Shown here: positions 41,646 through 51,347 of the stretch, one piece after another | Layout of the letters: every line of letters starts with the position of its first letter | Position numbering within the stretch: the first letter of the stretch is position 1 | Source of the DNA: Bacillus sp. FJAT-29814 | Lineage (GTDB): Bacteria; Bacillota; Bacilli; Bacillales; Cytobacillaceae | Reading direction: 5' to 3' | Assembly (NCBI RefSeq): GCF_001510715.1 | Contig: NZ_LMTJ01000008.1 | Location: 252,731 to 316,730, forward strand | DNA: 64,000 nt | Notes under the pieces: generated by a model | Seen by the model: the letters and a program-made list of their open reading frames with translations, nothing else | Told to the model about the DNA's origin: nothing | The model's database searches: none | Translations under genes and position numbers: made by a program

Positions 41646-41742
41646 CCTTCAGGAAACCTTTTGCTGTTAATGCTCTTGGTGTTCTTCAATAATTTCCATT
41701 ATTATTGATTAAATATTGTTACGTTTTATTAGGAGTGATTAA

Positions 41743-42525
41743 ATGAGAGAAAAAATTTTGGAAGAGCTAAAACGAATAGAGACGGAGTATGAGGTGAAAA
41801 TTTGCTTAGCGGTCGAGTCCGGGAGCAGGGCGTGGGGATTTCACTCGAAGGACAGCGACTATGATGTCCGCTTTATTTATGTACATAGGCCGGAGTGGTA
41901 TTTATCAATTGAGCAAAAACGGGATGTTATTGAGCTACCGATTAACGATTTGCTAGATATAAACGGCTGGGAATTGCGGAAGGCGCTCAGGTTGTTTAAA
42001 AAGTCTAATCCGCCGTTGATGGAATGGCTGCAATCCGGTATTGTGTATTACCAAGCCTATTCATTGACCGACAAAATGTCGACAATCCAAAATAAAGTAT
42101 TTTTGCCCCAATCCGCATTGTATCATTATTTAAATATGGCAAAAGGGAACTATCGTGATTACCTGCAGGCCCAATATGTAAAAATTAAAAAATACTTTTA
42201 TGTCTTGCGTCCGATTCTCGCGTGTAACTGGATCGAAAAACATAACTCGTTTCCGCCTATTGAGTTTCGTGAATTAGTGGAGGATCTCTTTGAGGAAGGG
42301 CAGCTAAAGCAGGAAATTCTTACCTTGTTGGAACGGAAAATGAAAGGAGACGAACTAAATCTCGAGCCCAAAATCACGGTGATCAATGACTTCTTGGAAC
42401 AGGAAATCACCCGCATTGAAAACTATACCAAGACCCTCTCGGTTGAAAGACAGGACCTCACTCCACTCTTGGATGAACTATTCCGAGATACGTTAACCGA
42501 AATATGGGGGATAAAAATTTATTGA
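41743..42525 (+). CDS. YcgL-like nucleotidyltransferase (RlaP family)
   Basis: A 260-residue protein with the polymerase-beta nucleotidyltransferase core GSRAWGFHSKDSDYDVRFIY (about residues 27-46), which carries the GS and DxD metal ligands. The rest is helical. Relatives include B. subtilis YcgL and RNA-repair-associated RlaP proteins; the substrate is unknown. AGGAGTG precedes ATG. It is monocistronic. Confidence 0.88.
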   Translation: MREKILEELKRIETEYEVKICLAVESGSRAWGFHSKDSDYDVRFIYVHRPEWYLSIEQKRDVIELPINDLLDINGWELRKALRLFKKSNPPLMEWLQSGIVYYQAYSLTDKMSTIQNKVFLPQSALYHYLNMAKGNYRDYLQAQYVKIKKYFYVLRPILACNWIEKHNSFPPIEFRELVEDLFEEGQLKQEILTLLERKMKGDELNLEPKITVINDFLEQEITRIENYTKTLSVERQDLTPLLDELFRDTLTEIWGIKIY

Positions 42526-42539
42526 AAAGGCAATTCGCG

Positions 42540-42568
42540 AGTCACTATTTAATATAGTGGCTTTTTAT
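42540..42568 (+). terminator. Terminator of the nucleotidyltransferase gene
   Basis: AGTCACTAT pairs with ATAGTGGCT (one wobble), followed by TTTT. Confidence 0.8.
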
Positions 42569-42745
42569 ATAAAAAGGAAAATGGCAGTTTGACAGCGAAA
42601 TTAATATACTACATTACATTAGATATACAACTGATTGATATATCAGACTTGAGACTTAGAGTAATTTCGTTCCCGGGATTGTTTGATAGTGGCAGGAAAA
42701 AATATAAGCTTTACTTAAAGGAAGATGGAAATAGGGGGAGCCGTC

Positions 42746-43354
42746 GTGACTAGGAAGGTATATATACTACTTACCGATACTCGATCGATTTTAACAAGAT
42801 TAATAAAATTATATACAAAAAAGCCACTAAATCATGCATCAATTGTCCTGGACGATCATTTCAGCCAAGTCTATAGCTTTGGCAGAAAAAAACCGCGTAA
42901 TCCGTTTTTTGGAGGGTTTGTCCAGGAAAATATTCGAAGCGGTTTATTTCGCGATGCAGATTGTGCCATCTTTTGTTGCACGTTAACGGAACAACAATTC
43001 CTTCAGCTCAAAGATAAAATTCAAAAGATGGAAGAAAATAAACATGCTTACAAATATAACTTTATCGGTTTGTTCGCAGTCATGCTGAACAGGGAGTACA
43101 ATCGAAAGAACGCCTTCTTTTGCTCGCATTTTGTCGCGGCATTATTACAGGAATCGGGGGTCCCTATTTCGGAACAAAAGCCGCTATCGCTAATTACACC
43201 ATATGATATTAAGGAATCACCCTCACTGGAATTGCTCTACGAAGGAAAATTATCATCCTATGTATGTGGGAAGCAAACAATTCAGGAAAAGCCGCAGTCT
43301 ATGCCGAGAAGAATTTACACGAAAGTTATACTAGAAAGAATGAAAGCTATATAA
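42746..43354 (+). CDS. NlpC/P60-superfamily (YiiX-like) hydrolase of unknown substrate
   Basis: A 202-residue protein with LNHASIVLDDHF (a conserved His region) and FFCSHFVAALLQESGV (nucleophile Cys region), which match the permuted papain-like YiiX/YebB type. There is no signal peptide. GTG 42746 has AGGGGG at 7-8 nt and is preferred to 42725. It is cytoplasmic with unknown substrate. Confidence 0.72.
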   Translation: MTRKVYILLTDTRSILTRLIKLYTKKPLNHASIVLDDHFSQVYSFGRKKPRNPFFGGFVQENIRSGLFRDADCAIFCCTLTEQQFLQLKDKIQKMEENKHAYKYNFIGLFAVMLNREYNRKNAFFCSHFVAALLQESGVPISEQKPLSLITPYDIKESPSLELLYEGKLSSYVCGKQTIQEKPQSMPRRIYTKVILERMKAI

Positions 43355-43391
43355 CTAAGAAACTCGCCTAGATGGCGAGTTTCTTAGTTAT
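43351..43391. terminator. Bidirectional terminator with perfect 18-bp stem
   Basis: ATAACTAAGAAACTCGCC (43351-43368) pairs perfectly with 43374-43391 around a 5-nt loop. The minus-strand gene's stop lies in the right arm. Confidence 0.9.
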
Positions 43392-44026
43392 AAATAAATT
43401 CCTTCCCTTGTTTGAGTATGTTTTTTCTCCAAAGTTTCCACCAAATTTTTAATTATTGTTAAAGAACGCTGGAAAACAGGACTTTGGATAAATGTGTACA
43501 CAAAAGTGGCGATAAACACTGGCCCTCCTAATAAAAATCCAACAACAAGCACCAAGCTTTCAACGATCATCCGAGCTTGGCTGACGGACAATCTCGTTCG
43601 GTCTGAAATCGAAAGCATGAAGCCATCGCGTGGCCCTGCACCAATTCCTGCAGCTACATACATTCCGCCGCCAATCCCCGTAACTACAATACCGGAAAGG
43701 AGAATGATGTAATCCACCCATGTGTTGGTCGCTTTAGGCAGGATGTCGAGCCACAGGAAAAAGTCCATGATTGGCCCAATGCTGATCGCATTTAAAAAAG
43801 TACCGATATTGATATATTTCCGGGCAGTAAAAAAGGAAATGATAATTAATACAAGTCCGCAAACTACACCCCAGGTTCCGATGGTTAGACCAAAATGCTG
43901 AAATAGGGCAACATTCAGCACTTCCCACGGATGGAGCCCGAGGAATTTCACGTTTACCGCAATGGCATTGCCCAAGCCAAACAACGTTAATCCGGCAAAA
44001 AATAAACAGTAGCGAAATATTTTCAA
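43388..44026 (-). CDS. YczE/YitT-type membrane protein
   Basis: A 212-residue integral membrane protein of about five spans with the family motif TGIGGGMYVAAGIGAGPRDGFM. It resembles B. subtilis YczE, which influences surfactin and other lipopeptide production. TTG 44026 is 8 nt after GGGGG; TTG 44041 overlaps that site. Confidence 0.85.
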   Translation of the reverse strand: MKIFRYCLFFAGLTLFGLGNAIAVNVKFLGLHPWEVLNVALFQHFGLTIGTWGVVCGLVLIIISFFTARKYINIGTFLNAISIGPIMDFFLWLDILPKATNTWVDYIILLSGIVVTGIGGGMYVAAGIGAGPRDGFMLSISDRTRLSVSQARMIVESLVLVVGFLLGGPVFIATFVYTFIQSPVFQRSLTIIKNLVETLEKKHTQTREGIYL

Positions 44027-44217
44027 ACTAGTTACCCCCAAGAGACTGCTGAACTTTCAGAGTATTGAATCCATTCTCCTATCTTAAAATACGAATATGG
44101 AAAAAACAATGGTTAAATATATGTATCATTCCTCCATCAAAAGTCTGAGGTAAAAATTTACAAGAGGGAATCAAAATCGATTCTTCTACAAACTTGCTTT
44201 TCATCATATACCTTTTA

Positions 44218-44249
44218 CAAAAGACCTTCACAGCCTTGAGGGTCTTTTA
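44218..44249 (+). terminator. Terminator-like hairpin upstream of the CoxG-like gene
   Basis: AAAAGACC pairs with GGTCTTTT just 25 bp before the start codon. No complete gene ends to its left, so it may act as leader attenuation. Confidence 0.5.
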
Positions 44250-44273
44250 CTATGAAAAGGAAAGAGGGAAGCT

Positions 44274-44726
44274 ATGCCAAGCGGAATACACCAAGTAGAG
44301 CTGGACGTACCCATTGATGTGATCTGGGGGTTTGTGAAGGATATGGACAATTGGGCGCCGCTCGTGCCGAACTATATCCAACATGAAAAGTTATCCGAGA
44401 GCCAATCCTCATGGGAGTTTAAGACCGACATCGGCATCTTAAAAAAGAAAATTAGTTTATTTATTGATATAGTCGAGTGGAGCGAGCCCACTAAAGTTTG
44501 TTTTACTCTAACGGGAAAAAGCGAAAGATATTCCGGAGAAGGCTTTTTTGAGGCAAAGCCCTTAAATACAAACAAAACAAGATTGACTGGTTTCCTTAAC
44601 GTCAATGTTCATGGGAAAATGGCAGCGCCACTGAATTCTAAACTAGAAACACAGCTTCCCGAATCAGTAAAAGAAATGGCCAACGCGATTTCTTTGAAGC
44701 TAGAGGAGCTTGTGGGAAACAAATGA
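44274..44726 (+). CDS. CoxG/SRPBCC-family protein
   Basis: A 150-residue START/SRPBCC-fold protein: VPIDVIWGFVKDMDNWAPLVPNY at the N-terminus, a central beta sheet and the C-terminal helix SVKEMANAISLKLEEL. The family includes CoxG of CO dehydrogenase systems, but no CO genes are present, so a lipid- or ligand-binding role is more likely. AGAGGGAAGC precedes ATG. Confidence 0.82.
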   Translation: MPSGIHQVELDVPIDVIWGFVKDMDNWAPLVPNYIQHEKLSESQSSWEFKTDIGILKKKISLFIDIVEWSEPTKVCFTLTGKSERYSGEGFFEAKPLNTNKTRLTGFLNVNVHGKMAAPLNSKLETQLPESVKEMANAISLKLEELVGNK

Positions 44727-44740
44727 CAAAAGGTCAACAT

Positions 44741-44778
44741 AGCTGCGCCCCTGTGCGGGGGCGCAGCTATAATTTTTT
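44741..44778 (+). terminator. Terminator of the CoxG-like gene
   Basis: AGCTGCGCCCC pairs with GGGGCGCAGCT, then a T-rich tail. Confidence 0.9.
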
Positions 44779-44860
44779 AACAAAGAAATGAAATAAATGA
44801 TTAAACAACTTCGTGAGATATGTTATAGTAGTACTTAAAAAATCAAGGGAAGGTGAGAGC

Positions 44861-47623
44861 ATGGCAGCCGATTTGAGAACCAATAACAGCAGTCTTCCAT
44901 TGCGTCGCGATGTAAAATTACTCGGAAATATGTTAGGTGAAATTCTTAAAAACCATGGCGGGGACGAACTTTTTGATACAGTGGAAAAAATCCGTCATAT
45001 GACCAAATCGCTTCGGACCCATTTTGATCATGAAATCTATTCCGAATTAAAGCAGGAAATAGCCAGCCTGAGCGTCCCGATGCGAAAACAAGTAATCAGG
45101 GCATTTTCAATGTATTTCCATTTAATCAATGCCGCAGAGCAAAATCACCGAATCCGCAGACGGAGGGAATACCTTCTTCAGGATGACTCGATTGTTCAGC
45201 CAGGTTCAATCGATAGTGCGGTTTTATCGCTAAAAGAAAACGATATCTATGAAGATACCATCCAAAATGTTTTAAATTCCATGTCTCTTGAACTGGTGAT
45301 TACTGCCCATCCCACTGAGGCGACAAAACGATCGATTCTTGAAATCCAACAGCGAATTGCCGGGATTTTGAAGAGTCTTGACCAGCCATTGCTCTCACAA
45401 AGGGAACGAGGAAAACTGGAGGAGAGCCTGTTCAATGAGGTGGCGATTCTCTGGCAGACAGATGAATTGCGCTACCATAAGCCAACGGTGATGGATGAAG
45501 TGCGGAACGGACTTTATTATTTTGACCAAACGCTTTTTGAGGTATTGCCAGATATTCATCAGGAGTTGGCTGACTGCCTGGAAAAAAATTATCATAATCG
45601 TTCATGGGAGGTTCCCAATTTCCTAAGGTTTGGGTCTTGGATCGGGGGGGACCGTGATGGCAACCCAAATGTAACCCATGATTTAACATGGGATACACTT
45701 AAGCGCCAGCGACGACTTGTCTTGAAAAAATATACTAATGTATTAGTCGATTTGATGAAACGTTACAGCCATTCAACAACACGAGTGAAGGTCAGTGAGG
45801 AACTGCTTGCCTTTCTTGATGAATATGAAGCCCTGATTTTAACGGAAGACAAAAGATGGCCGAACCGAAATGAGGTATACCGCCGGGCATTTGCTATCAT
45901 GATTGAACGGGTAAAACAGGTTGGAAAATCAGATTCGGGATATCGGACCGCAGAAGAATTATTGGGTGACCTTGAAATGATCACCAGAAGTCTTAAAAAA
46001 CATCATCCAGTTAAACATGAATTGAAAATTATTCAAAAGCTGATCCGCCAGGTTCAATTATTCGGCTTTCACTTGGCAACACTCGATATTCGCAATCATA
46101 GCGGGGAGCACGAGGCGGCAATGACCGAAATCCTGAAAAAGGTCGGAATCACGGAGAATTACGCCGAACTGACTGAAACCGAGAGGGTAAATATCCTGCA
46201 AAATATTCTTCGTGACCCTCGGCCGCTGTTATTGCTGCATGAAGATTATTCAGCGGAAACACAGGAAATGATCAAAGTGTTTCAAATGATTAAAAAAGCC
46301 CATGAAGAGTTCGGCAAACGGTCAATTAGTGTGTATCTCGTCAGTATGACAAAATCCCCGAGCGATTTGCTGGAGGTGCTTGTTTTTGCAAAAGAGGCCG
46401 GTCTATACCGTCTCCACGCCGATGGGAAATTGGAGAGCTATTTAAATGTGGCTCCGCTTCTTGAAACGATTGATGATTTAACATCCGGCCCGAAAATTAT
46501 GGAAACACTTTTCAATATGCCGGTATACCGCCAGCATCTAAGGGCACTTGACGATCAGCAAGAAATTATGCTGGGCTATTCGGATGGCAGTAAAGACGGC
46601 GGGACATTAACGGCAAACTGGAAGCTGTACAAAGCCCAGATTGAGATACATGACATGGCTAAGCGCTTTTCTATTCGCTTGAAATTCTTCCATGGCCGCG
46701 GAGGTTCTTTAGGTCGAGGGGGCGGCCCGTTGAATAAAAGCATACTGTCCCAGCCGGCAGAAACGATTGGCGATGGAGTGAAAATTACTGAGCAGGGGGA
46801 AGTGCTATCCTCACGCTATCTCCTGGAGGATATTGCCTATCGGAGCTTGGAACAAGCAACATCCACACTTCTGCTAGCTTCGACAAGGGTGTCGAAGGTG
46901 TCGGAACAGGGTCAAATCCGGGACAAGGAATGGGAAACGGCGATTGAGGAAATTTCTGATGCCGCCCTTGCCAAATACCAGTCCCTTGTCTTTGAAGACC
47001 CAGACTTTCTCAGCTACTTTCATCAGGCTACCCCTTTGAGGGAACTGGGCGAACTAAACATTGGCTCCAGACCGATGAGCCGCAAAAATAAAGGGCGATT
47101 TGAGGATTTAAGAGCCATTCCCTGGGTATTCGCCTGGACACAGAGCCGTCAGCTGCTTCCTGGATGGTATGCTTCTGGAACCGGTCTCGAAACATTTGCA
47201 GCCAAAGGGGAAAAGAATTTGCCTCTACTTCGCGAAATGTATGACAAGTGGCCATTTTTCCAGTCGACCATTGATAATTTGCAGATGGCATTAATGAAAG
47301 CCGATATTGCAACTGCAAAGGAGTATCTATCCCTCGTAGACGACCAAGGTATGGCTGAAAGAATTTTTACAAAAATTGTCGAGGAATATGAGCGAACAAA
47401 AGCCATCCTCCTGAAAATAACCGAGGATAACGAACTGCTTGACCATACGCCAAATATTAAGGAATCTGTATTTAGGCGGAACCCTTATGTGGATCCACTG
47501 AATTTCCTACAGGTCGAGCTGATTAGACAGCTGCGAAATCAGGACGAGCCAAGCGACGAATTATTAACGGAAGTATTATTAACCATCAGTGGGATCTCTG
47601 CGGGTCTTAGAAATACAGGCTGA
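44861..47623 (+). CDS. ppc: Phosphoenolpyruvate carboxylase
   Basis: A 920-residue PEP carboxylase. The first active-site motif is VITAHPTEATKRSI (His, about residue 148), followed by SWIGGDRDGNP, the FHGRGGSLGRGGGP catalytic loop (about 608-621), MLGYSDGSKDGG and the usual C-terminal end RNTG. It makes oxaloacetate from PEP and bicarbonate. ATG 44861 has GGTGAGAG; the frame is open from 44813 without a ribosome site. Confidence 0.96.
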   Translation: MAADLRTNNSSLPLRRDVKLLGNMLGEILKNHGGDELFDTVEKIRHMTKSLRTHFDHEIYSELKQEIASLSVPMRKQVIRAFSMYFHLINAAEQNHRIRRRREYLLQDDSIVQPGSIDSAVLSLKENDIYEDTIQNVLNSMSLELVITAHPTEATKRSILEIQQRIAGILKSLDQPLLSQRERGKLEESLFNEVAILWQTDELRYHKPTVMDEVRNGLYYFDQTLFEVLPDIHQELADCLEKNYHNRSWEVPNFLRFGSWIGGDRDGNPNVTHDLTWDTLKRQRRLVLKKYTNVLVDLMKRYSHSTTRVKVSEELLAFLDEYEALILTEDKRWPNRNEVYRRAFAIMIERVKQVGKSDSGYRTAEELLGDLEMITRSLKKHHPVKHELKIIQKLIRQVQLFGFHLATLDIRNHSGEHEAAMTEILKKVGITENYAELTETERVNILQNILRDPRPLLLLHEDYSAETQEMIKVFQMIKKAHEEFGKRSISVYLVSMTKSPSDLLEVLVFAKEAGLYRLHADGKLESYLNVAPLLETIDDLTSGPKIMETLFNMPVYRQHLRALDDQQEIMLGYSDGSKDGGTLTANWKLYKAQIEIHDMAKRFSIRLKFFHGRGGSLGRGGGPLNKSILSQPAETIGDGVKITEQGEVLSSRYLLEDIAYRSLEQATSTLLLASTRVSKVSEQGQIRDKEWETAIEEISDAALAKYQSLVFEDPDFLSYFHQATPLRELGELNIGSRPMSRKNKGRFEDLRAIPWVFAWTQSRQLLPGWYASGTGLETFAAKGEKNLPLLREMYDKWPFFQSTIDNLQMALMKADIATAKEYLSLVDDQGMAERIFTKIVEEYERTKAILLKITEDNELLDHTPNIKESVFRRNPYVDPLNFLQVELIRQLRNQDEPSDELLTEVLLTISGISAGLRNTG

Positions 47624-47630
47624 TAAGTCC

Positions 47631-47672
47631 AAAAGCCATAAACACTATAACATGTGTTTATGGCTTTTTTTC
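47631..47672 (+). terminator. Terminator of ppc
   Basis: AAAAGCCATAAACAC pairs with GTGTTTATGGCTTTT, followed by T-rich sequence. Confidence 0.9.
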
Positions 47673-47713
47673 GTGCAGACTAAATTTCGAATTTTTTGTG
47701 AACATTTGGAAAA

Positions 47714-47731
47714 TGAATGGGTATTCATTCA
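47714..47731 (+). promoter_or_regulatory. FadR-like operator upstream of adhE
   Basis: TGAATGGGTATTCATTCA agrees with the B. subtilis FadR consensus (TGAATGAMTANTCATTCA) at all but two positions. It lies 125 bp before the adhE start. A TTGTGAA half-site for the NADH sensor Rex lies at about 47696, but its right half is absent. Confidence 0.55.
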
Positions 47732-47855
47732 TTTTTACGCACGATTCGACAAAGTTCGAAAATCGCCCGTGATATATTTTTCCCAGAAGCGGGAGAACGA
47801 AGGCAAAACTTAAGCATTACTTGCAAATTCTAAAAAACCTGGAAGGATGATTTAA

Positions 47856-50459
47856 ATGGCTGTGAAAGAAAAAGTGATGCAAGAGAAGCATCAAGTAGTG
47901 GAAATGGTTGATGTTTTGGCCAATAACGGAGCAAAAGCGCTAAACGAATTCCGCTGCTATACCCAAGAAATGGTAGACGAGATTGTCAAACAGATGGCGC
48001 TTGCAGCTCTTGAAAATCACCGGTACCTCGCCAAGCTGGCCGTAAAAGAGACCCAGCGGGGTGTTTATGAGGATAAGGTATTTAAAAATATGTTTGCTAC
48101 AGAGATGATTTATAACAACATCAGGGATATGAAATCGGTTGGGGTTATTAATGAAAACGATCATGAGGGCATGGTTGAGATGGCAGAGCCTGTTGGCGTA
48201 ATTGCTGGTGTCATCCCGATCACCAATCCGACATCTACGGTTATTTTTAAATCTCTAATTTCATTAAAAACCCGTAATCCGATTATCTTTGCCTTTCCCC
48301 GCTACGCGCAGAAATGCTGCAGTATTGCAGCCCAAATAATGCGGGAGGCGGCTGTTAAGGCCGGTGCTCCTGAGAACTGCATCCAGTGGATTGAAACACC
48401 TTCCCACGAGGCGTTTCAAGCATTAATGAAACATCCGAAGGTTGCTCTTATTCTGGCAACGGGCGGGCCAAACCTTGTTAAAGCCGCATATAGCTCCGGC
48501 AAGCCCGCTCTCGGTGTCGGTGCTGGCAACGTGCCATCTTATATTGAAAAAACAGCAAACATTAAACGAGCTGTCAATGATATCATCCTGTCGAAAACAT
48601 TCGATAACGGGATGATTTGCGCCTCCGAACAAGCCCTTGTCATCGATCAAGAGATATATGACGAGGTAAGAAAGGAATTCATAGAAAATAATTGTTATTT
48701 CTTGAATGAAGAAGAACGGGTATTGGTGGAACAAGTTGTCATTGATCCTAAACAAGCCGCTCTGAATCCAATGATAGTCGGCCTGCCGGCGTATATGATT
48801 GCAAAAATGGCCGGTGTCAATGTTCCTATCAATACAAAAATCCTAATAGCTGAAATTGAAGGAGTGGGGCCGAAGTACCCTCTGTCGTGTGAAAAATTAA
48901 GCCCGATTCTTGCTTGTTACAAGGTTAATAGTTTCGCAGAAGGTCTACTAATTTGTGAACAGACGCTTGAATATGGAGGGCTGGGCCATTCGGCTGCCAT
49001 CCATACGATAGACCAGGATGCGATTGATGCATTTTCGCTAAGAATGAAAGCAGGAAGAATTCTTGTCAATTCGCCGACAACACACGGGGCAATGGGCGAT
49101 GTCTATAATACTTCTTTACCGTCTCTTACCATCGGATGCGGAACATATGGAGGGAACTCAGTGTCACAGAATGTTGGGGCAGCAAACCTATTGAATATCA
49201 AAAGGGTGCCGAAAAGAAGAACAATGACTCAATGGTTTAAGGTACCATCGCAAATATTTTTTGAGAAAAATTCGATTCAAATGCTTGCAGCCATTCCGGG
49301 CATTTCTAGAGCGTTTATTGTTACCAGCGGCAGCTCTCTTACAAATGGCTATGTCGAAAAGGTGCAGTATTACTTAAGAAAGAATCCAAACCAAGTTCTT
49401 TGTGATGTGTTTTGGGAAATTGATCAAGAACCAAGTATCGATACAGTCATGGCCGGGGCAGAAAGAATGAGGAAATTCAAGCCAGACTTCATTATTGCTC
49501 TTGGGGGCGGTTCGGTCATGGACGCGGCTAAAGCAATGTGGTTGTTCTACGAACATCCTGATGCAGATTTCAAGAGCCTGACCCAGAAATTCTTTGACCC
49601 GGGCAAAAGAGTAGTAAAGTTTCCGACACTTCGCACGAAAGCAAATTTCATTGCGATACCGACTACTTCTGGTACGGGTTCAGAGGTCACATCTGCGTCT
49701 GTCATATCGGATAAAAAGGCTAATATTAAATATCCGTTGGTTGATGCACAGTTGACACCTGACGTGGCAATCATCGATCCCCAGTTTGTCATGACTGTGC
49801 CAAAACATGTAACAGCTGATACTGGAATGGATGTTTTAACACATGCGATTGAAGCCTATGTTTCAGTTTTGGCAAATGATTATACCGATGGATTGGCGAT
49901 AAAGGCAATCCAGCTTGTATTTGAGTATTTGCCAAGGGCATACCGGGATGGCGGCGATGAGATTGCCCGAGAAAAAATGCATAATGCTGCTACAATCGCC
50001 GGAATGGCTTTTGGAAATGCCTTTCTTGGTATTAACCACAGCCTTGCCCACGTGCTTGGAGCACAGTTTCATATCCCTCATGGACGGGCTAACGCCATTA
50101 TGCTCCCATATGTCATCCGCTTTAACGCGATGAAGCCGAATAAATTAATGACGTTCCCTAAATATGAGCACTTTATTGCCGATGAGCGGTACGCAGAAAT
50201 TGCCAGAGCTCTTGGATTGCCGGCAAGTACTGTAGAAGAGGGGATAGAAAGTTTAATCGGAGCGGTAATTAAACTAGTAAAGGAATTGGAGATGCCGCTG
50301 TCCATTAAAGACTACGGAATTAACAAAGAAGATTTTGAAACTAAACTAAATGAACTTGCTGAGCGAGCCTTTGATGATCAGGATACAATTGCCAATCCAA
50401 AAATGCCGCTGGTAAGTGACCTTGCGGAAATCTATCGTCAAGCATATAAGGGATTATAA
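47856..50459 (+). CDS. adhE: Bifunctional acetaldehyde-CoA / alcohol dehydrogenase
   Basis: An 867-residue AdhE. The N-terminal aldehyde dehydrogenase half has TGGPNLVKAAYSSGKPALGV and catalytic Cys in NGMICASEQALV; a linker lies near residue 440. The C-terminal iron-alcohol dehydrogenase half has ALGGGSVMDAAK, TTSGTGSEVTS, and metal-binding GMDVLTHAIEAY and LAHVLGAQFHIPHG. It reduces acetyl-CoA to ethanol in fermentation. Both halves look complete. AAGGATGA precedes ATG. Confidence 0.96.
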   Translation: MAVKEKVMQEKHQVVEMVDVLANNGAKALNEFRCYTQEMVDEIVKQMALAALENHRYLAKLAVKETQRGVYEDKVFKNMFATEMIYNNIRDMKSVGVINENDHEGMVEMAEPVGVIAGVIPITNPTSTVIFKSLISLKTRNPIIFAFPRYAQKCCSIAAQIMREAAVKAGAPENCIQWIETPSHEAFQALMKHPKVALILATGGPNLVKAAYSSGKPALGVGAGNVPSYIEKTANIKRAVNDIILSKTFDNGMICASEQALVIDQEIYDEVRKEFIENNCYFLNEEERVLVEQVVIDPKQAALNPMIVGLPAYMIAKMAGVNVPINTKILIAEIEGVGPKYPLSCEKLSPILACYKVNSFAEGLLICEQTLEYGGLGHSAAIHTIDQDAIDAFSLRMKAGRILVNSPTTHGAMGDVYNTSLPSLTIGCGTYGGNSVSQNVGAANLLNIKRVPKRRTMTQWFKVPSQIFFEKNSIQMLAAIPGISRAFIVTSGSSLTNGYVEKVQYYLRKNPNQVLCDVFWEIDQEPSIDTVMAGAERMRKFKPDFIIALGGGSVMDAAKAMWLFYEHPDADFKSLTQKFFDPGKRVVKFPTLRTKANFIAIPTTSGTGSEVTSASVISDKKANIKYPLVDAQLTPDVAIIDPQFVMTVPKHVTADTGMDVLTHAIEAYVSVLANDYTDGLAIKAIQLVFEYLPRAYRDGGDEIAREKMHNAATIAGMAFGNAFLGINHSLAHVLGAQFHIPHGRANAIMLPYVIRFNAMKPNKLMTFPKYEHFIADERYAEIARALGLPASTVEEGIESLIGAVIKLVKELEMPLSIKDYGINKEDFETKLNELAERAFDDQDTIANPKMPLVSDLAEIYRQAYKGL

Positions 50460-50591
50460 GATATGCCTAAAGTTAAATATCGAAAATTCTGTGAACAGTC
50501 AATAAAGTAGTGTCAAAATTTGGCTAAAGTTTCATCGGAGATTTTTAAAATTTGATATAATTTAGAAAACTCTTCAAAAGGAGAGATAATC

Positions 50592-51332
50592 ATGGCCGAG
50601 AAAAAAGAACATGGAGAACAGACAAATAGAAATGAACAGGATTTATTTGAGCAGGCACCGGAACAAGAACTGACAGTAACAGCGGATGCAGGGAAATCGG
50701 AAGAAGCACCCGAAGTCCGGGCAAATGAGGAAAACGTGGATGAGCATGAAAAGCAGGTTGAAGAGATCAATCAAGAACAGCTTTCAAGCCTTGATCTGCT
50801 ATGGCGTCTTGCTTTTGGGGAATTGGACGAATGGGCGAAACGGGCGAATTTCCGTGACGAAGTATTTTTAACCGAGGCGAAGCTTTTTACGGAAAGCATG
50901 GAACGGAATCGGGAAAATATCAAAGCAGCAGCCGAGAAGTTCAGTAAGGAATTTGCCGAATGGGAACGGACTGCTCGGGAAGAATTTCTAATGTCGACTA
51001 CTAGTCTGGGCCATTTTTTCCCGATTAAATCATACGAAGAAATTAATCAGCAAATTGACCAAATTCAAAAGAGAACATTGTCTATTCTGAAAACTCCTTG
51101 CGCGGCTATAACGAATCACCAGGCAGCGGAGAAATATTATGAGATGATTGGACAATACATCGCCATTAGGAAAAAATTCAGACAACAATATATAAAAACG
51201 GTGAAACAGGCAGGAAATCTGATCTATGAAAATCAGAAAGGATTAGTCAATCTGGTTTCCAGACAAATTAAAACGTTGGTGTTCCCACTTAATAAATATT
51301 TGGAAAAATCAGAGGAGCTTACAAAATCATAA
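50592..51332 (+). CDS. Phasin-like protein, PHA locus 2
   Basis: A 246-residue paralogue of the protein at 31613, with an extra acidic N-terminal 60 residues (EEAPEVRANEENVDEHEKQ). The shared body has SSLDLLWRLAFGELDEWAKR, NRENIKAAAEKFSKEF, FFPIKSYEEINQ and VFPLNKYLEKS. Probable granule-associated protein, first of a three-gene operon with phaR and phaC. AAAGGAGAG precedes ATG. A TATAAT hexamer lies at 50556-50561 without a clear -35. Confidence 0.75.
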   Translation: MAEKKEHGEQTNRNEQDLFEQAPEQELTVTADAGKSEEAPEVRANEENVDEHEKQVEEINQEQLSSLDLLWRLAFGELDEWAKRANFRDEVFLTEAKLFTESMERNRENIKAAAEKFSKEFAEWERTAREEFLMSTTSLGHFFPIKSYEEINQQIDQIQKRTLSILKTPCAAITNHQAAEKYYEMIGQYIAIRKKFRQQYIKTVKQAGNLIYENQKGLVNLVSRQIKTLVFPLNKYLEKSEELTKS

Positions 51333-51347
51333 CTGGGGGTGTTCAAT

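Noticed and set aside
47690..47712. Rex operator before adhE
   Set aside because: Only one half (TTGTGAA) is present; the mirrored half is missing.
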